DNA of 47,919 nucleotides from Bacteroidia bacterium (GCA_026003255.1 BPGX01000011.1:1-47919); one strand, 5' to 3'; shown: positions 33,780 to 43,108, counted from the stretch's first letter. Notes: a model not told the origin generated them from the letters alone. A program made the numbers and translations.

Positions 33780-34089
33780 ATTTTATCTGAAAGTGTATGA
33801 AATTGTTCGTCAAATCCCCAAAGGCAGAGTTACAACTTATGGCGCTATTGCTAAATGTTTAGGTGCCACACGATCTGCACGGTTAGTCGGTTACGCTATG
33901 AATTTATCTCATCGTTACGACCCTACTTTACCAGCCCACAGAGTAGTAAATAGAAATGGTCTACTTACAGGAAAACACCATTTTGAAACCCCTGATAGGA
34001 TGCAAAAATTATTGGAGTCCGAAGGCATTATTGTAAAAAACAATCAAATACAAAACTTTGAAAATGTTTTTTGGAATCCCTGTCAATAA
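33772..34089 (+). CDS. MGMT-family alkyltransferase-like (ATL) DNA-binding protein
   Basis: A 105-residue protein related to the DNA-binding domain of O6-alkylguanine-DNA alkyltransferases. It keeps the winged-helix core (IPKGRVTTYGAIA, GATRSARLVGYAM) but the catalytic PCHR motif reads PAHR (Ala55), so it cannot accept an alkyl group. ATL proteins bind alkylated guanine and hand it to nucleotide excision repair; that role is inferred. The ATG at 33772 is chosen over a TTG at 33751. Converges with the thioredoxin-fold gene, 7 bp away. Confidence 0.87.
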   Translation: MNEFYLKVYEIVRQIPKGRVTTYGAIAKCLGATRSARLVGYAMNLSHRYDPTLPAHRVVNRNGLLTGKHHFETPDRMQKLLESEGIIVKNNQIQNFENVFWNPCQ

Positions 34090-34096
34090 TCCACCA

Positions 34097-35575
34097 TTAT
34101 TGTCCCATTCCACTTCTATTTCTTTTCTTAAATAACTTCTGAAAATGATAATAAATCCCATCCGATGGGGCTGGAGCAGGCGAAAGGACTAATATCCTAT
34201 GTGTATCAATTAAAAAAAACAGAGGTGTTGCCTTCACATTATACTTCACCTTTGCAGAAAAATCATTCCGTGGCTGATAATTCCATAAAAACAACCATTT
34301 ATATTGCGGATTTAGCTTGACAAAGTTTCTAAATTCTTCAAAATTATCATCTACACAAACAGATAAAAACTTTACATAATACCCAAATTTATCATTCAAT
34401 AATTGTATTTCCTTTAATTCTTTCAAACTATTCGGACTTTTTAATGAAAAGAAGTTTAAATAAACATATTGTTTATTCCCTATTGCATACAATTGAAAAA
34501 GTGTACTGTCTTTTGTAAGTGCGACAAAATCTGGCGCTTCTGTGCCCTGTTTCAATTGATTCAACTCTTGAATTATATTCTGCAAAATTTTTTTATGAGA
34601 ACCAATTTTAGTATAATTCAATAACTGTTCTAATAAAACCTGTACAGCATAAGGGTTAAACTTATCATTAAAATAAAAGTGATATAAATTCTGTATCAAA
34701 ACTAATTCTTTTAGTGTATCATTTTTACTTAAATATTTATCATTTTTTACATACTCCAACAATTGCTGAATATTGGTACTTTTATTCACCACATAATAAA
34801 TCGTTTGATGTGTTTGTTTCGTAATATCAGCAATTAAGTAATCTTTGAAAAACGCATTAAAAAATTCCATATACTCATAATTATTGGACTGAACTGGTTT
34901 GTGTATTAAAAAGATATTAGCAATCACATTCTTATCTCGCGTAGCATTTACATTCAAATTAGCAATATTGTAATCAATATAATTTTGAAAATAACGATTG
35001 TTAATACTCTTAAATGTTTGCTTACTTTCAATTAAAATACTATCTAATTTTTTAAATAACACATTTCTATTTAAAAACTTATTCATGGCTTCATCAAGAT
35101 ATTTATTATATACTTTATTAAAATCAAAAATCAATGAATTTAATTCTGTCGTATCATAAGTTAAAATTGAAACAGATGCATTCAACTCAATATCATTTGT
35201 ATTTACTTTTATAGAATCCGGTGGATACATCTTGATGATATATTCTCTAATGCCCTGAACTGGTGGTTCTACATAAAGTTTAGCAATGACATTTTTAATT
35301 TTAATTAAAACCGGCTGCGTTTTATCTGAATAAAATTTCAAGGTAAATCTCCCTTTGTTATCTAATGAATCTTTATCCAATAAAATTCTTTGATACGTAA
35401 TAAAATCTGAATGCACATACAACTCTGCTAATTTATCCGAATGACTTAAATAAACCGGATGCGCATTCCCGTGAATAATGATATTTTGTGAAAATAAATT
35501 ATGGCTTAACAAAAATAAAGTCCCCACTAAAGTTTGGAAAAATTTGAAAAAACTACGCATCACAATAATTTTCAT
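34097..35575 (-). CDS. Secreted thioredoxin-fold (TlpA-like) protein lacking the redox CxxC
   Basis: A 492-residue exported protein. A signal peptide (hydrophobic FFQTLVGTLFLLSHNLFSQ) precedes a roughly 300-residue N-terminal domain rich in Asn, Lys, Tyr and Leu that I do not recognise but which resembles the DUF4369-type N-terminal parts of phylum TlpA-like proteins only in position. The last ~140 residues are a TlpA/AhpC-like thioredoxin fold: QGTEAPDFVAL, YLNFFSLKSPNSLKELKEIQLL, VDDNFEEFRNFV, KYNVKATPLFFLID with the cis-proline. At the redox site the usual WCPPC is KSPNS, so both cysteines are serines. It is probably not a thiol oxidoreductase; function unknown. The start at 35575 overlaps dus by 23 bp; an ATG at 35560 is equally possible. 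Confidence 0.75.
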   Translation of the reverse strand: MKIIVMRSFFKFFQTLVGTLFLLSHNLFSQNIIIHGNAHPVYLSHSDKLAELYVHSDFITYQRILLDKDSLDNKGRFTLKFYSDKTQPVLIKIKNVIAKLYVEPPVQGIREYIIKMYPPDSIKVNTNDIELNASVSILTYDTTELNSLIFDFNKVYNKYLDEAMNKFLNRNVLFKKLDSILIESKQTFKSINNRYFQNYIDYNIANLNVNATRDKNVIANIFLIHKPVQSNNYEYMEFFNAFFKDYLIADITKQTHQTIYYVVNKSTNIQQLLEYVKNDKYLSKNDTLKELVLIQNLYHFYFNDKFNPYAVQVLLEQLLNYTKIGSHKKILQNIIQELNQLKQGTEAPDFVALTKDSTLFQLYAIGNKQYVYLNFFSLKSPNSLKELKEIQLLNDKFGYYVKFLSVCVDDNFEEFRNFVKLNPQYKWLFLWNYQPRNDFSAKVKYNVKATPLFFLIDTHRILVLSPAPAPSDGIYYHFQKLFKKRNRSGMGQ

Positions 35576-36629
35576 AAGAAATATAACGCCCGCCTTCCTC
35601 TAATGTTTCATTCTTAACAACATCAATATCTTTTGAATTCTTTAATCTTTCTGGAATACTCTCTAAGATGTCTAAAATTTTATTCAATTCATCAGTAGTA
35701 ACCAACTCATTCCGAATCGGCTTAAAATAAGGTATTCCCTTAAAGTAATTCGCATAATGCCTTCGCATCTCCAATATGCCCAATCGTTCCCCTTTCCATT
35801 CAATTGACTTCAACAAATGCGTTTTGCACACATCAATTCTCTCTTCCAGTGTAGGCGGATTAAGCAATTCACCAGTATTAAAATAATACTTAATTTCCCT
35901 GAATATCCACGGATACCCAATAGACGCACGCCCTATCATTATACCATCCACTTTATACTTTTCCCTATATGCCTTTGCCTTCTGTGGCGAGTCAATATCA
36001 CCATTTCCAAAAATAGGTATCTCAATATCCGAATGTTCCTTGACCTGCAAAATATACTCCCAATTTGCTTCACCTTTGTACATTTGAGCCCGTGTCCTTG
36101 CGTGAATACTCAATGCTTTTATGCCCGCATCCTGCAATCGTAATGCAACCTCTAAGATATTTATAGATTTTTCATCCCAACCCAATCGTGTCTTTACCGT
36201 GACTGGTATTTGAACACTCTGAACAACTTTCCTTGTCAACCTTTCCATCAAAGCCACATCCTTCAAAACTCCCGCCCCTGCTCCCCGACATACTACTTTT
36301 TTCACCGGGCATCCAAAATTAATATCTAAAAAATCCGGCTGAACCGCTTCTGCTATCCTTGCTGCAAGCGACAATGCTTCCTCATCACCTCCAAAAATCT
36401 GTATTCCAATCGGACGCTCATACTCAAAAATGTCCAATTTCTTTTTACTCTTAATCGCATCACGTATCAAACCTTCACTACTAATAAACTCTGTAAACAT
36501 CACATCCGCTCCATTTTGCTTACAAACAAAGCGAAACGGCGGATCACTCACATCTTCCATCGGCGCAAGTAATAGAGGAAAATCTGGTATTTCTACATTT
36601 CCAATTTTCATATCTGCAAATGTCGGCAT
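35553..36629 (-). CDS. dus: tRNA-dihydrouridine synthase (DusB-like)
   Basis: A 358-residue FMN enzyme that reduces uridines in the tRNA D-loop. The FMN-binding barrel start is LLLAPMEDVSDPPFRFVC, then DVMFTEFISSEGL, IQIFGGDEEALSLAARI, DINFGCPVKKVVCRGAGAG with catalytic Cys114, VKTRLGWDE, ALSIHARTRAQMYKGEANW, and IFGNGDIDSPQKA followed by DGIMIGRASIGYPWIFREI. Sequence pattern is closest to the DusB type. The ATG at 36629 or at 36611 could be used. It is followed, with overlap, by the thioredoxin-fold gene. Confidence 0.95.
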   Translation of the reverse strand: MPTFADMKIGNVEIPDFPLLLAPMEDVSDPPFRFVCKQNGADVMFTEFISSEGLIRDAIKSKKKLDIFEYERPIGIQIFGGDEEALSLAARIAEAVQPDFLDINFGCPVKKVVCRGAGAGVLKDVALMERLTRKVVQSVQIPVTVKTRLGWDEKSINILEVALRLQDAGIKALSIHARTRAQMYKGEANWEYILQVKEHSDIEIPIFGNGDIDSPQKAKAYREKYKVDGIMIGRASIGYPWIFREIKYYFNTGELLNPPTLEERIDVCKTHLLKSIEWKGERLGILEMRRHYANYFKGIPYFKPIRNELVTTDELNKILDILESIPERLKNSKDIDVVKNETLEEGGRYISYENYCDA

Positions 36630-36735
36630 TTTTTAATAAACTTCTATTCCTATTCCATCATCCATTTATACAAATAATCTTAAAATACCTCCTTTCTTGC
36701 AATACCAATAACAAAACACATTCCAAATATATCAT

Positions 36736-36850
36736 CACTCATAACTATTAACTCATAACTCAAAACTATGCTTTCTATGTCCACTATGTATTTATGTGGT
36801 AAAAAATATATCTCATAACTACTAACTCATCATTCAAAAATCCTAACTTA
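36736..36850 (+). repeat. ACTCATAACTC tracts around a half copy of the CTATGTG hairpin repeat (copy I)
   Basis: Tracts built from ACTCATAACT and ACTCAAAACT flank 36766-36801, which matches only the right half of the hairpin repeat found complete at 38448-38516 and ends in the shared TATGTGGTAAAAA. It lies in the 378-bp gap 36630-37007, which holds no gene. Confidence 0.75.
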
Positions 36851-36853
36851 TTC

Positions 36854-36892
36854 ATCTGCGTAAATCAATCCAAATCTGCGTCATCCGTTTTC
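36854..36892 (+). repeat. 39-nt phased ATCNG repeat, copy 5
   Basis: Units ATCTGCGTAA, ATCAATCCAA, ATCTGCGTC and ATCCGTTTTC, spaced 10, 10 and 9 nt. It is followed by CCATTATA and more ACTCATAACTC, the same order as at 44607-44645 on the other strand. Confidence 0.82.
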
Positions 36893-37007
36893 CATTATAT
36901 TCAAAATATTAACTCATAACTCAACAATCCACATTTACTTGTTTATATTTTTTTATCATTTAATAATTCCTTAATTCATAAATCCCTTTTCTTTGAAAAA
37001 AAATAAT

Positions 37008-38360
37008 ATGCGCAACAAGCAAAAAAAATCCATCAATGAAAATGAAAGAAAAATTTTTGTACTGGATACTTCCGTAATAATTTACGACCACACTGCTATT
37101 AAAAACTTCAAAGACAACGATGTTGTAATTCCCATCACTGTTTTAGAAGAGTTAGACAACTTCAAAAAAGGAAACGACACTAAAAACTTCGCAGCTCGTG
37201 AATTCATTCGTTACATTGACAAACAATCCGGCTCTCACACGCTTCAGGAATGGATACCCATCAATGGCAGAGCCGTTGGACGCTTCAAAATCGAAATGCA
37301 TACCGACTCTAAACTCAATGCAGAAAAAATATTTGACGAACGAAAACCAGACCATAAGATTTTAAACACGACACTTTATCTCAAAGAAAAATATCCCAAC
37401 CGTAAAGTAATTCTGGTAACAAAAGATGTCAACCTTCGCATCAAAGCCAAGTCGCTCAATATTCAAGCCGAAGATTACGAAACCGGAAAAATCAAACAGG
37501 TTGAAGAACTCTACACTGGTAAAGCAGAATTTACTAAAGTTAAACCAACCGTCATTCAGCAACTCTATCAAACCGGCGAGTGCGATGCCAAACTTCTAAC
37601 AAAACAAAAATTAATTCCTAATCAATACTTTATTCTAAAAAACAACAACCAATCTGTTTTAGCCCGTTACGATGCTACAAACGACAAGTTAATACGCATA
37701 CACAAACACAGTGCTTTTGGAATTACACCCAAAAATGCTGAACAAACATTCGCATTAGATGCTCTACTCAACGACGATATTCGTCTGGTGACTCTTCAAG
37801 GCGTTGCTGGAACCGGAAAAACATTATTATCTGTTGCCGGAGCATTAGAACGTCGTCGCAATTATCAACAAATTTATCTCGCACGCCCCATCGTGCCTCT
37901 AAGTAACAAAGACATCGGTTATCTCCCAGGCGATATTCAACAAAAAATTAATCCCTATATGGAGCCACTCTGGGATAACCTCAAATACATCAAATCGCTA
38001 TACTCCGAAAAAGATAAAGAATTCAAGCAAATAAATGAAATGGTTGAAAATGAAAAACTACTCGTTTCAGCACTCGCCTATATCCGTGGCAGAAGTTTAA
38101 GCAACATTTACTTCATTGTAGATGAAGCTCAAAACCTTACTCCTCACGAAGTCAAAACAATCATCACTCGTGCTGGCGAAGGCACTAAAATTGTTTTCAC
38201 TGGCGACATCCATCAAATTGACACACCTTATCTGGATGCTCAAAGTAACGGCTTAAGTTATCTTATTGAAAAATTCAAAGGACAATCCATTTACGCACAC
38301 ATCACTTTACAAAAAGGCGAAAGAAGTTTATTAGCCAATCTCGCTAATGAATTACTTTAA
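37008..38360 (+). CDS. PhoH-family PIN-domain ATPase (PhoH2-like)
   Basis: A 450-residue cytosolic protein joining an N-terminal PIN ribonuclease domain (about 14-160; IFVLDTSVIIYDH, PITVLEELDNFKKG, and later VILVTKDVNLRIKA with conserved acidic residues) to a C-terminal PhoH ATPase (about 230-450). The ATPase shows Walker A GVAGTGKT near residue 265, ARPIVPLSNKDIGYLPGD, SALAYIRGRSLSN, Walker B FIVDEAQNLTPHE and TGDIHQID. PhoH2 proteins act as ATP-dependent RNA-unwinding ribonucleases. The ATG at 37008 is used; the longer frame starts at a TTG five codons earlier. A TTTCTTTG near-consensus -7 box ends at 36995. No antitoxin-like small gene (PhoAT) precedes it. Confidence 0.93.
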   Translation: MRNKQKKSINENERKIFVLDTSVIIYDHTAIKNFKDNDVVIPITVLEELDNFKKGNDTKNFAAREFIRYIDKQSGSHTLQEWIPINGRAVGRFKIEMHTDSKLNAEKIFDERKPDHKILNTTLYLKEKYPNRKVILVTKDVNLRIKAKSLNIQAEDYETGKIKQVEELYTGKAEFTKVKPTVIQQLYQTGECDAKLLTKQKLIPNQYFILKNNNQSVLARYDATNDKLIRIHKHSAFGITPKNAEQTFALDALLNDDIRLVTLQGVAGTGKTLLSVAGALERRRNYQQIYLARPIVPLSNKDIGYLPGDIQQKINPYMEPLWDNLKYIKSLYSEKDKEFKQINEMVENEKLLVSALAYIRGRSLSNIYFIVDEAQNLTPHEVKTIITRAGEGTKIVFTGDIHQIDTPYLDAQSNGLSYLIEKFKGQSIYAHITLQKGERSLLANLANELL

Positions 38361-38404
38361 AATTTACTTTATCATCCAGCCAATTTCAATATACTGTATT
38401 AAAA

Positions 38405-38560
38405 AAACTCATCACTCACAACTCAAAACTCTTATCAAACACATTGGCACATAGAACTAAAAATAGCACACATAGAATAAAATCTATGTTTTCTATTTCT
38501 CCTATGGTTCTATGTGGTAAAAATACCATAATTCATAACTCACATCTCATCACTATTTAA
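38405..38560 (+). repeat. Composite repeat: ACTCA tracts around a complete CTATGTG hairpin (copy II)
   Basis: The hairpin spans 38448-38516. CACATAGAAC (38448-38457) pairs with GTTCTATGTG (38507-38516); AAATAG (38461-38466) pairs with CTATTT (38493-38498); ACATAGA (38470-38476) pairs with TCTATGT (38483-38489). All three stem segments nest. ACTCA-type tracts lie on both sides. It fills most of the 283-bp gap between phoH and ddl. Confidence 0.82.
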
Positions 38561-38643
38561 AACTTATCCAAATAGTATTGTTTATTTTTTTTACTCATAA
38601 AAACTAAAATATAACGCAAATTTGCAGAAAAGAAATAGCAATT

Positions 38644-41343
38644 ATGAGCAAAATAAAAGTTGGCATCCTCTTTGGTGGTTCATCCAGAGAGCGGGAAGTA
38701 TCCTTTGCAGGTGGCAGAACGGTTTACGATAACCTCAACAAATCCATCTTTGAACCCATTCCCATCTTCATTGATAGTTTACACCACTTCATTTTACTTG
38801 ACTGGCAATACATTTACAAAGGCACTATTCGTGATTTTTATCCACCTGTTTTTGCCATTCAAAACAAATCACTTGACTTTCAATACTACCTTGAAAACCT
38901 TGGGAAATTAAGCGATTCAGAATACAACAAAATAATAAACTCCGTTGGAAAAAAAATAGAAGCATATCAATTGCCTCAATACATTGATTTTGCTTTTCTG
39001 TGTTTGCACGGCAAAAACGGCGAAGATGGACGCATTCAAGGATTACTTGAATTTTACAACATTCCTTATTCCGGTTCTGGTATTTTACCTTCTGCCTTTG
39101 GAATGAACAAAGCCATTCAAAAAAAATGGATGTCTCACTTCAATTTCAATGTCCCTTCTTTTATTACTCTTACCAGAAATGATTGGAAAACACATAATAC
39201 CAATACTATTCTTCAACAAATTCAATCTTCTATAGGTTTTCCCTGTGTGATAAAGCCCGCCAACCAAGGTTCATCTATTGGTGTTAGTATACTTAAAACT
39301 ACTGAAGAAAAAGCACTCGAAACCGCTCTCAACAAAGCATTCTTCTCATACAAATTGACGAAACAAGAATGGCAAAACCTTTCCGAACACGATAAAATCC
39401 AATGGGCAAAATCGTTTTCAGATATTCGTGAAAGCATCGGATTACCTGCCATAATTGAAAATACAACTATTTATGATCCTACTGAACTAATTCAATTTTT
39501 AAACAACTACCTGCAACATCACAACTCTGCTCTCATTGAAGCATTGGATTCTGAAACCGAAGTTATTATTGAACAATACATTGATGGCAAAGAATTCAGC
39601 TGCATCGTGATTGAAGATGAAAATGGTAATCCTATCGCACTACCTCCCACTGAAATTATCAAAAAAGATGTACTCTTTGATTACAAAAGCAAATATCTTC
39701 CCGGATTAAGTAGAAAAATTACTCCTATTGACTTACCTGCTGAACAGATTGAAGCCATAAGACAGGAAGCCCAACGAATGTATACGACCTTTCAATTTGA
39801 TGTTTATGCCCGAATTGACGGATTTATTGATAAAACCGGTAAAATTTATCTCAATGACCCTAACACAACTTCCGGAATGATGCCTTCCTCTTTCTTTTTC
39901 CATCAAGCCGCTGAAATTGGATTGAACCCTTCCCAATTCTTAACTTACATCATCTCTATTTCATTGAAGAAAAGACAACAAAAGGCACTTCAACCGAATG
40001 CTTTTACACATTTGATAAATGTGCTACAACAATATCTAAACAATCAAAACACCACACAAAAAGAAAAAAAATTAAGAACGGCTGTCATAATGGGCGGCTA
40101 TTCTACCGAGCGACACATTTCTGTTGAAAGTGGTAGAAATGTTTATGAAAAACTTTCCTCTTCTGAAAAATACCAACCCTTTCCTGTATTTCTTATCAAA
40201 TCTAATAATGAACAAGGATTTGATTTATACACCATACCCATTCGTTTGATGCTCAAAGACAATGCCGACGATATCAAAGATAAAATACTGAATTACAAAG
40301 TGCATCCAATCATTGATAAAATCATTAAAGACGCCTCTAACATTACTCAAAAGTTTGGCCAAACAAAAAATTTAGACGCACCTAAAAAAATTTCACTGAA
40401 TGAATTGAAACAATTAGCCGATCTTGTTTTCATTGCTTTGCACGGAAAGCCCGGCGAAGATGGAACATTGCAACATTGGCTAAACATTCATCAAATTCCT
40501 TACAATGGATCCGATGTAAAAAGTTCCTCCATTACCATCAATAAATACCAAACAAATGAAATACTCAAAAAACAAGGCATTCTCGTAGCTGAACATCTGC
40601 TGATTAGAAAAGAAGATTGGCAACAGTTTCATCATCATTTAAAAACCATCATTCGTGATGAAATAAAATATCCTCTTATTACAAAGCCATCAGACGATGG
40701 GTGTAGCAGTGCCGTTAAAAAAATCCGAAACGAACAGGAATTAGATGCTTATGCCTCACTCATTTTCAGAGATACAGAAACATTACCCATTAAAGCCGCA
40801 GAATTATTGAACATCAAGCCCAACGAAGAAATCCCAATGAAACAAGATTTTCTCATTGAAGAACTAATACAAGCCAACGGTGCTAAACGTTTTCTTGAAA
40901 TAACCGGCGGAATGTTGATTAAATATAATGAAAAAGGTGAAAAAATTTTTGAAGTATTTGAACCCTCCGAAGCACTTGTTGAAGGTGATGTATTGAGTTT
41001 GGAAGAAAAATTCTTAGCCGGCGAAGGACAAAACATCACGCCTGCACGTTTTTCTAAAAATCCGGAAGAACAAAAAATCATCTCTGACTATGTCAAAAAG
41101 CAATTGCGAAAAACCGCAGAAATACTGAATGTAGAAGGATATTGTAGAATTGACGCTTTTGTCAGAATTTACGATGTTAATCACATCGAAGTAATTATCA
41201 TTGAAGTCAACTCCTTACCGGGCATGACGCCTGCTACCTGCATTTATCATCAGGCAGCTCTCAATCAGTACAAACCTTACGAATTCATTGACGCTATTCT
41301 AACTCAAGCCATCCAAAAAAAACTATTGACTTCTAAAATATGA
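38644..41343 (+). CDS. Tandem fusion of two D-alanine--D-alanine ligase (ATP-grasp) units
   Basis: A single 899-residue ORF holds two full Ddl-like units. Unit 1 (1-~455) starts KVGILFGGSSREREVSFAG and continues with FLCLHGKNGEDGRIQGLLE, IPYSGSGILPSAFGMNK, VIKPANQGSSIGVS and EQYIDGKEFSC, and ends with LNDPNTTSGMMPSSFFFHQA. Unit 2 (~475-899) starts AVIMGGYSTERHISVESGRNV and has FIALHGKPGEDGTLQHWL, TKPSDDGCSSAVKKI and IIEVNSLPGMTPAT. Unit 1 therefore has the canonical glycine-rich ATP loop but an altered metal-ligand motif (NDPNTTSGM for EVNTLPGM). Unit 2 has a canonical metal motif but an altered loop (DDGCSSAV). Unit 1 also carries an insertion of some 70 residues before its EQYIDGKE strand. 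Ddl makes D-Ala-D-Ala for peptidoglycan. ATGA overlap with aroK. Confidence 0.87.
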   Translation: MSKIKVGILFGGSSREREVSFAGGRTVYDNLNKSIFEPIPIFIDSLHHFILLDWQYIYKGTIRDFYPPVFAIQNKSLDFQYYLENLGKLSDSEYNKIINSVGKKIEAYQLPQYIDFAFLCLHGKNGEDGRIQGLLEFYNIPYSGSGILPSAFGMNKAIQKKWMSHFNFNVPSFITLTRNDWKTHNTNTILQQIQSSIGFPCVIKPANQGSSIGVSILKTTEEKALETALNKAFFSYKLTKQEWQNLSEHDKIQWAKSFSDIRESIGLPAIIENTTIYDPTELIQFLNNYLQHHNSALIEALDSETEVIIEQYIDGKEFSCIVIEDENGNPIALPPTEIIKKDVLFDYKSKYLPGLSRKITPIDLPAEQIEAIRQEAQRMYTTFQFDVYARIDGFIDKTGKIYLNDPNTTSGMMPSSFFFHQAAEIGLNPSQFLTYIISISLKKRQQKALQPNAFTHLINVLQQYLNNQNTTQKEKKLRTAVIMGGYSTERHISVESGRNVYEKLSSSEKYQPFPVFLIKSNNEQGFDLYTIPIRLMLKDNADDIKDKILNYKVHPIIDKIIKDASNITQKFGQTKNLDAPKKISLNELKQLADLVFIALHGKPGEDGTLQHWLNIHQIPYNGSDVKSSSITINKYQTNEILKKQGILVAEHLLIRKEDWQQFHHHLKTIIRDEIKYPLITKPSDDGCSSAVKKIRNEQELDAYASLIFRDTETLPIKAAELLNIKPNEEIPMKQDFLIEELIQANGAKRFLEITGGMLIKYNEKGEKIFEVFEPSEALVEGDVLSLEEKFLAGEGQNITPARFSKNPEEQKIISDYVKKQLRKTAEILNVEGYCRIDAFVRIYDVNHIEVIIIEVNSLPGMTPATCIYHQAALNQYKPYEFIDAILTQAIQKKLLTSKI

Positions 41344-41810
41344 AGCGTCATCTTGCTTTTACTGGATTTATGGGTAGTGGAAAATCCACCATTGCCAAGA
41401 CAATTGCTCAACAATCCGGAATATCTTTTATTGATTTAGATGAATACATTGAAAACAAAGAAAAAACCTCTATTTCAGAAATTTTTGAAAGCAAAGGAGA
41501 AAAATATTTTAGAGAGATTGAAACAAAATATCTTATAGAAGTATTGAATATCAAAGAAAATAGTGTTATTGCTCTTGGTGGCGGGACAATATGTTTTAAT
41601 AACAACTTACAAATCGTTAAAGAAAATTGTTGGTTAATTGCTTTATTACCACCATTAGATATTCTTTTAGAACGTTTATGGAATGACAAAATCAAAAGAC
41701 CATTATTGAAAAACATAAGCACAAAAGAAGAATTAAAAATCTATATTCAAAATAAATTAAACGAACGAATGCCCTTTTATTTGCAAGCCGATTGGGTAGT
41801 ACAAAAATGA
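41340..41810 (+). CDS. aroK: Shikimate kinase
   Basis: AroK phosphorylates shikimate in aromatic amino acid synthesis. The 156-residue protein has Walker A FTGFMGSGKST (7-17), the metal and substrate motif IDLDEYIE (31-38), YFREIETKYL with the shikimate-binding Arg, ALGGGT (Walker B region) and the lid segment with KRPLLK. The C-terminal RMPFYLQADWVV is also conserved. Slightly short of the usual ~170 but complete. It overlaps the Ddl fusion by 4 bp (ATGA). The 336-bp gap after it holds no gene, only the repeat at 41878-42145. Confidence 0.95.
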   Translation: MKRHLAFTGFMGSGKSTIAKTIAQQSGISFIDLDEYIENKEKTSISEIFESKGEKYFREIETKYLIEVLNIKENSVIALGGGTICFNNNLQIVKENCWLIALLPPLDILLERLWNDKIKRPLLKNISTKEELKIYIQNKLNERMPFYLQADWVVQK

Positions 41811-41877
41811 ATTGGATATTTTAATCCAAATTAAGCAATAGAAATTCTATTGATGCCAACTACAGTCAAAGAATTAA

Positions 41878-42145
41878 CCCGTCATTGCAAGGAAGCGGAC
41901 AAAGAAGGCGGACAAAGCAATCCCTTCTGTGAATGTTTCTATCATTGCAAAGCAATCACAAGTAGAATAACCTCTATCTCATACGAAATTACCTCGGAAG
42001 CGTTGCTTCCTCACAATGACGGGCTTATTTTTTATTCTTACAATTACCTTTCCACCTGTGGAAGGGTGAAAACAAATAATTCCTAAAAGTAGCAGTAATA
42101 AAGGGAAAGCACAATATTTTAGAAAAGCTTAATGAATAATTTAGA
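41878..42145 (+). repeat. Composite CGTCATTG...CAATGACG element (copy 1, full)
   Basis: The core (41878-42024) begins CCCGTCATTG and ends CAATGACGGGC, with GGAAGC/GCTTCC further in, so the ends are inverted repeats. An internal CATTGCAAAGCAAT palindrome lies near its middle. After a short T/A spacer comes a hairpin TTCCAC-CT-GTGGAA (42050-42063), then GGGTGAAAA and a tail ending TTAATGAATAATTT about where the next gene stops. The same core-hairpin-tail order, reversed, is seen at 47763-47919. It encodes nothing; a 78-codon ORF across it (41850-42086) is spurious. Confidence 0.8.
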
Positions 42146-42146
42146 T

Positions 42147-43079
42147 TTAATTCGTTTTTTTGATATTAGCATATTTATGGTAAATTTCTTTGACATTCAT
42201 TTTTTCATAGAGTACATATAAATTCCAGATGGTATTTATTTTAAAAACATAGCACTTATCAACATTTTCAATCAAATTAAACCCTACATAGATTTTGAAT
42301 AAATTGGTAGATCGAACAATTTCAGTATTTATTTTATCTATATTGTAAAGAATGTGCGGATCAATAATGACAACTTGATATTCAAAATTAATGTAAACAA
42401 TGGAATAATAAGCCCCAGGATAATTAAAGGTTAATACATAATATCCATTGTAGTTGTCTTGATGCAAAATATCAACAATTAAGCATTCATGAAGAGTAGA
42501 GACACATCCGTGTGTTCCAAAATTTTTGAATGTTTTTCTTACATTATGATAATTATAACTATATCCTAATGCATAGAGGGGCTTGAGATTTTCCGGGGTA
42601 AGAGGCAACTTAGAATTTTTTGTTTTTACTATATTTTTATTTGATAATAAATTATTAAGCGATGTCTTGTTTATCATAGTTGGATTTCCACTAAGGTAAG
42701 AATAAGCAAACGCTTCTTCTGATAAGTTATTTTTTATCAATAAATTTTTCATTATGGCATGTGATGAAATGCAATATTTTTCTTTGCTTTTGTTTTTGGA
42801 ACAATAATCACTATATGGTTTTAAGTAGCATGGATAATCTTTCACACAATTATTTTTCTTAAAGAACCATTGAATAGTTGTATCTTCAACAGATTTGATA
42901 ATCATCGTTATTTCATTAAACAGATTTATATTGCTTTTAAATGCTTCAAAATATGACTTATTGGAATTTTTCATTTCGTGCCTTAAAGAATAATAATTTT
43001 CATCAGAAACATTTTGATTTTGAGAATAACTGAACATTGTATTTATTAGAATAAAAAAAACAACAATTTTTGTTTTCAT
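42147..43079 (-). CDS. Secreted hypothetical protein, diverged paralogue of its neighbour
   Basis: A 310-residue protein with a clear signal peptide (MKTKIVVFFILINTMFSYSQ). No family is recognised. It is rich in Asn, Lys, Tyr and Ile, and its cysteines (78, 84, 93, 103) suggest a disulfide-bonded exported protein. Comparison with the neighbour at 43109-44089 shows parallel blocks: SSHAIMKNLLIKNNL here against CHALVNDYLRFLNNL there, LTFNYPGAYYSIVY against VTLNKPGDVYALMLY, and a C-terminal NLY-L---KM pattern. If aligned this way, the neighbour's Cys100 is Ser106 here. Likely co-transcribed, 29 bp after the neighbour. Its last codons adjoin the repeat at 41878-42145. Confidence 0.62.
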   Translation of the reverse strand: MKTKIVVFFILINTMFSYSQNQNVSDENYYSLRHEMKNSNKSYFEAFKSNINLFNEITMIIKSVEDTTIQWFFKKNNCVKDYPCYLKPYSDYCSKNKSKEKYCISSHAIMKNLLIKNNLSEEAFAYSYLSGNPTMINKTSLNNLLSNKNIVKTKNSKLPLTPENLKPLYALGYSYNYHNVRKTFKNFGTHGCVSTLHECLIVDILHQDNYNGYYVLTFNYPGAYYSIVYINFEYQVVIIDPHILYNIDKINTEIVRSTNLFKIYVGFNLIENVDKCYVFKINTIWNLYVLYEKMNVKEIYHKYANIKKTN

Positions 43080-43108
43080 AATTTTATATTTTAGAAGTTA
43101 CATAAAAT

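Noticed and set aside
41850..42086. 78-codon ORF on plus strand with several cysteines
   Set aside because: It lies wholly within the CGTCATTG composite repeat, and the homologous copy at 44730-44872 does not keep the frame.
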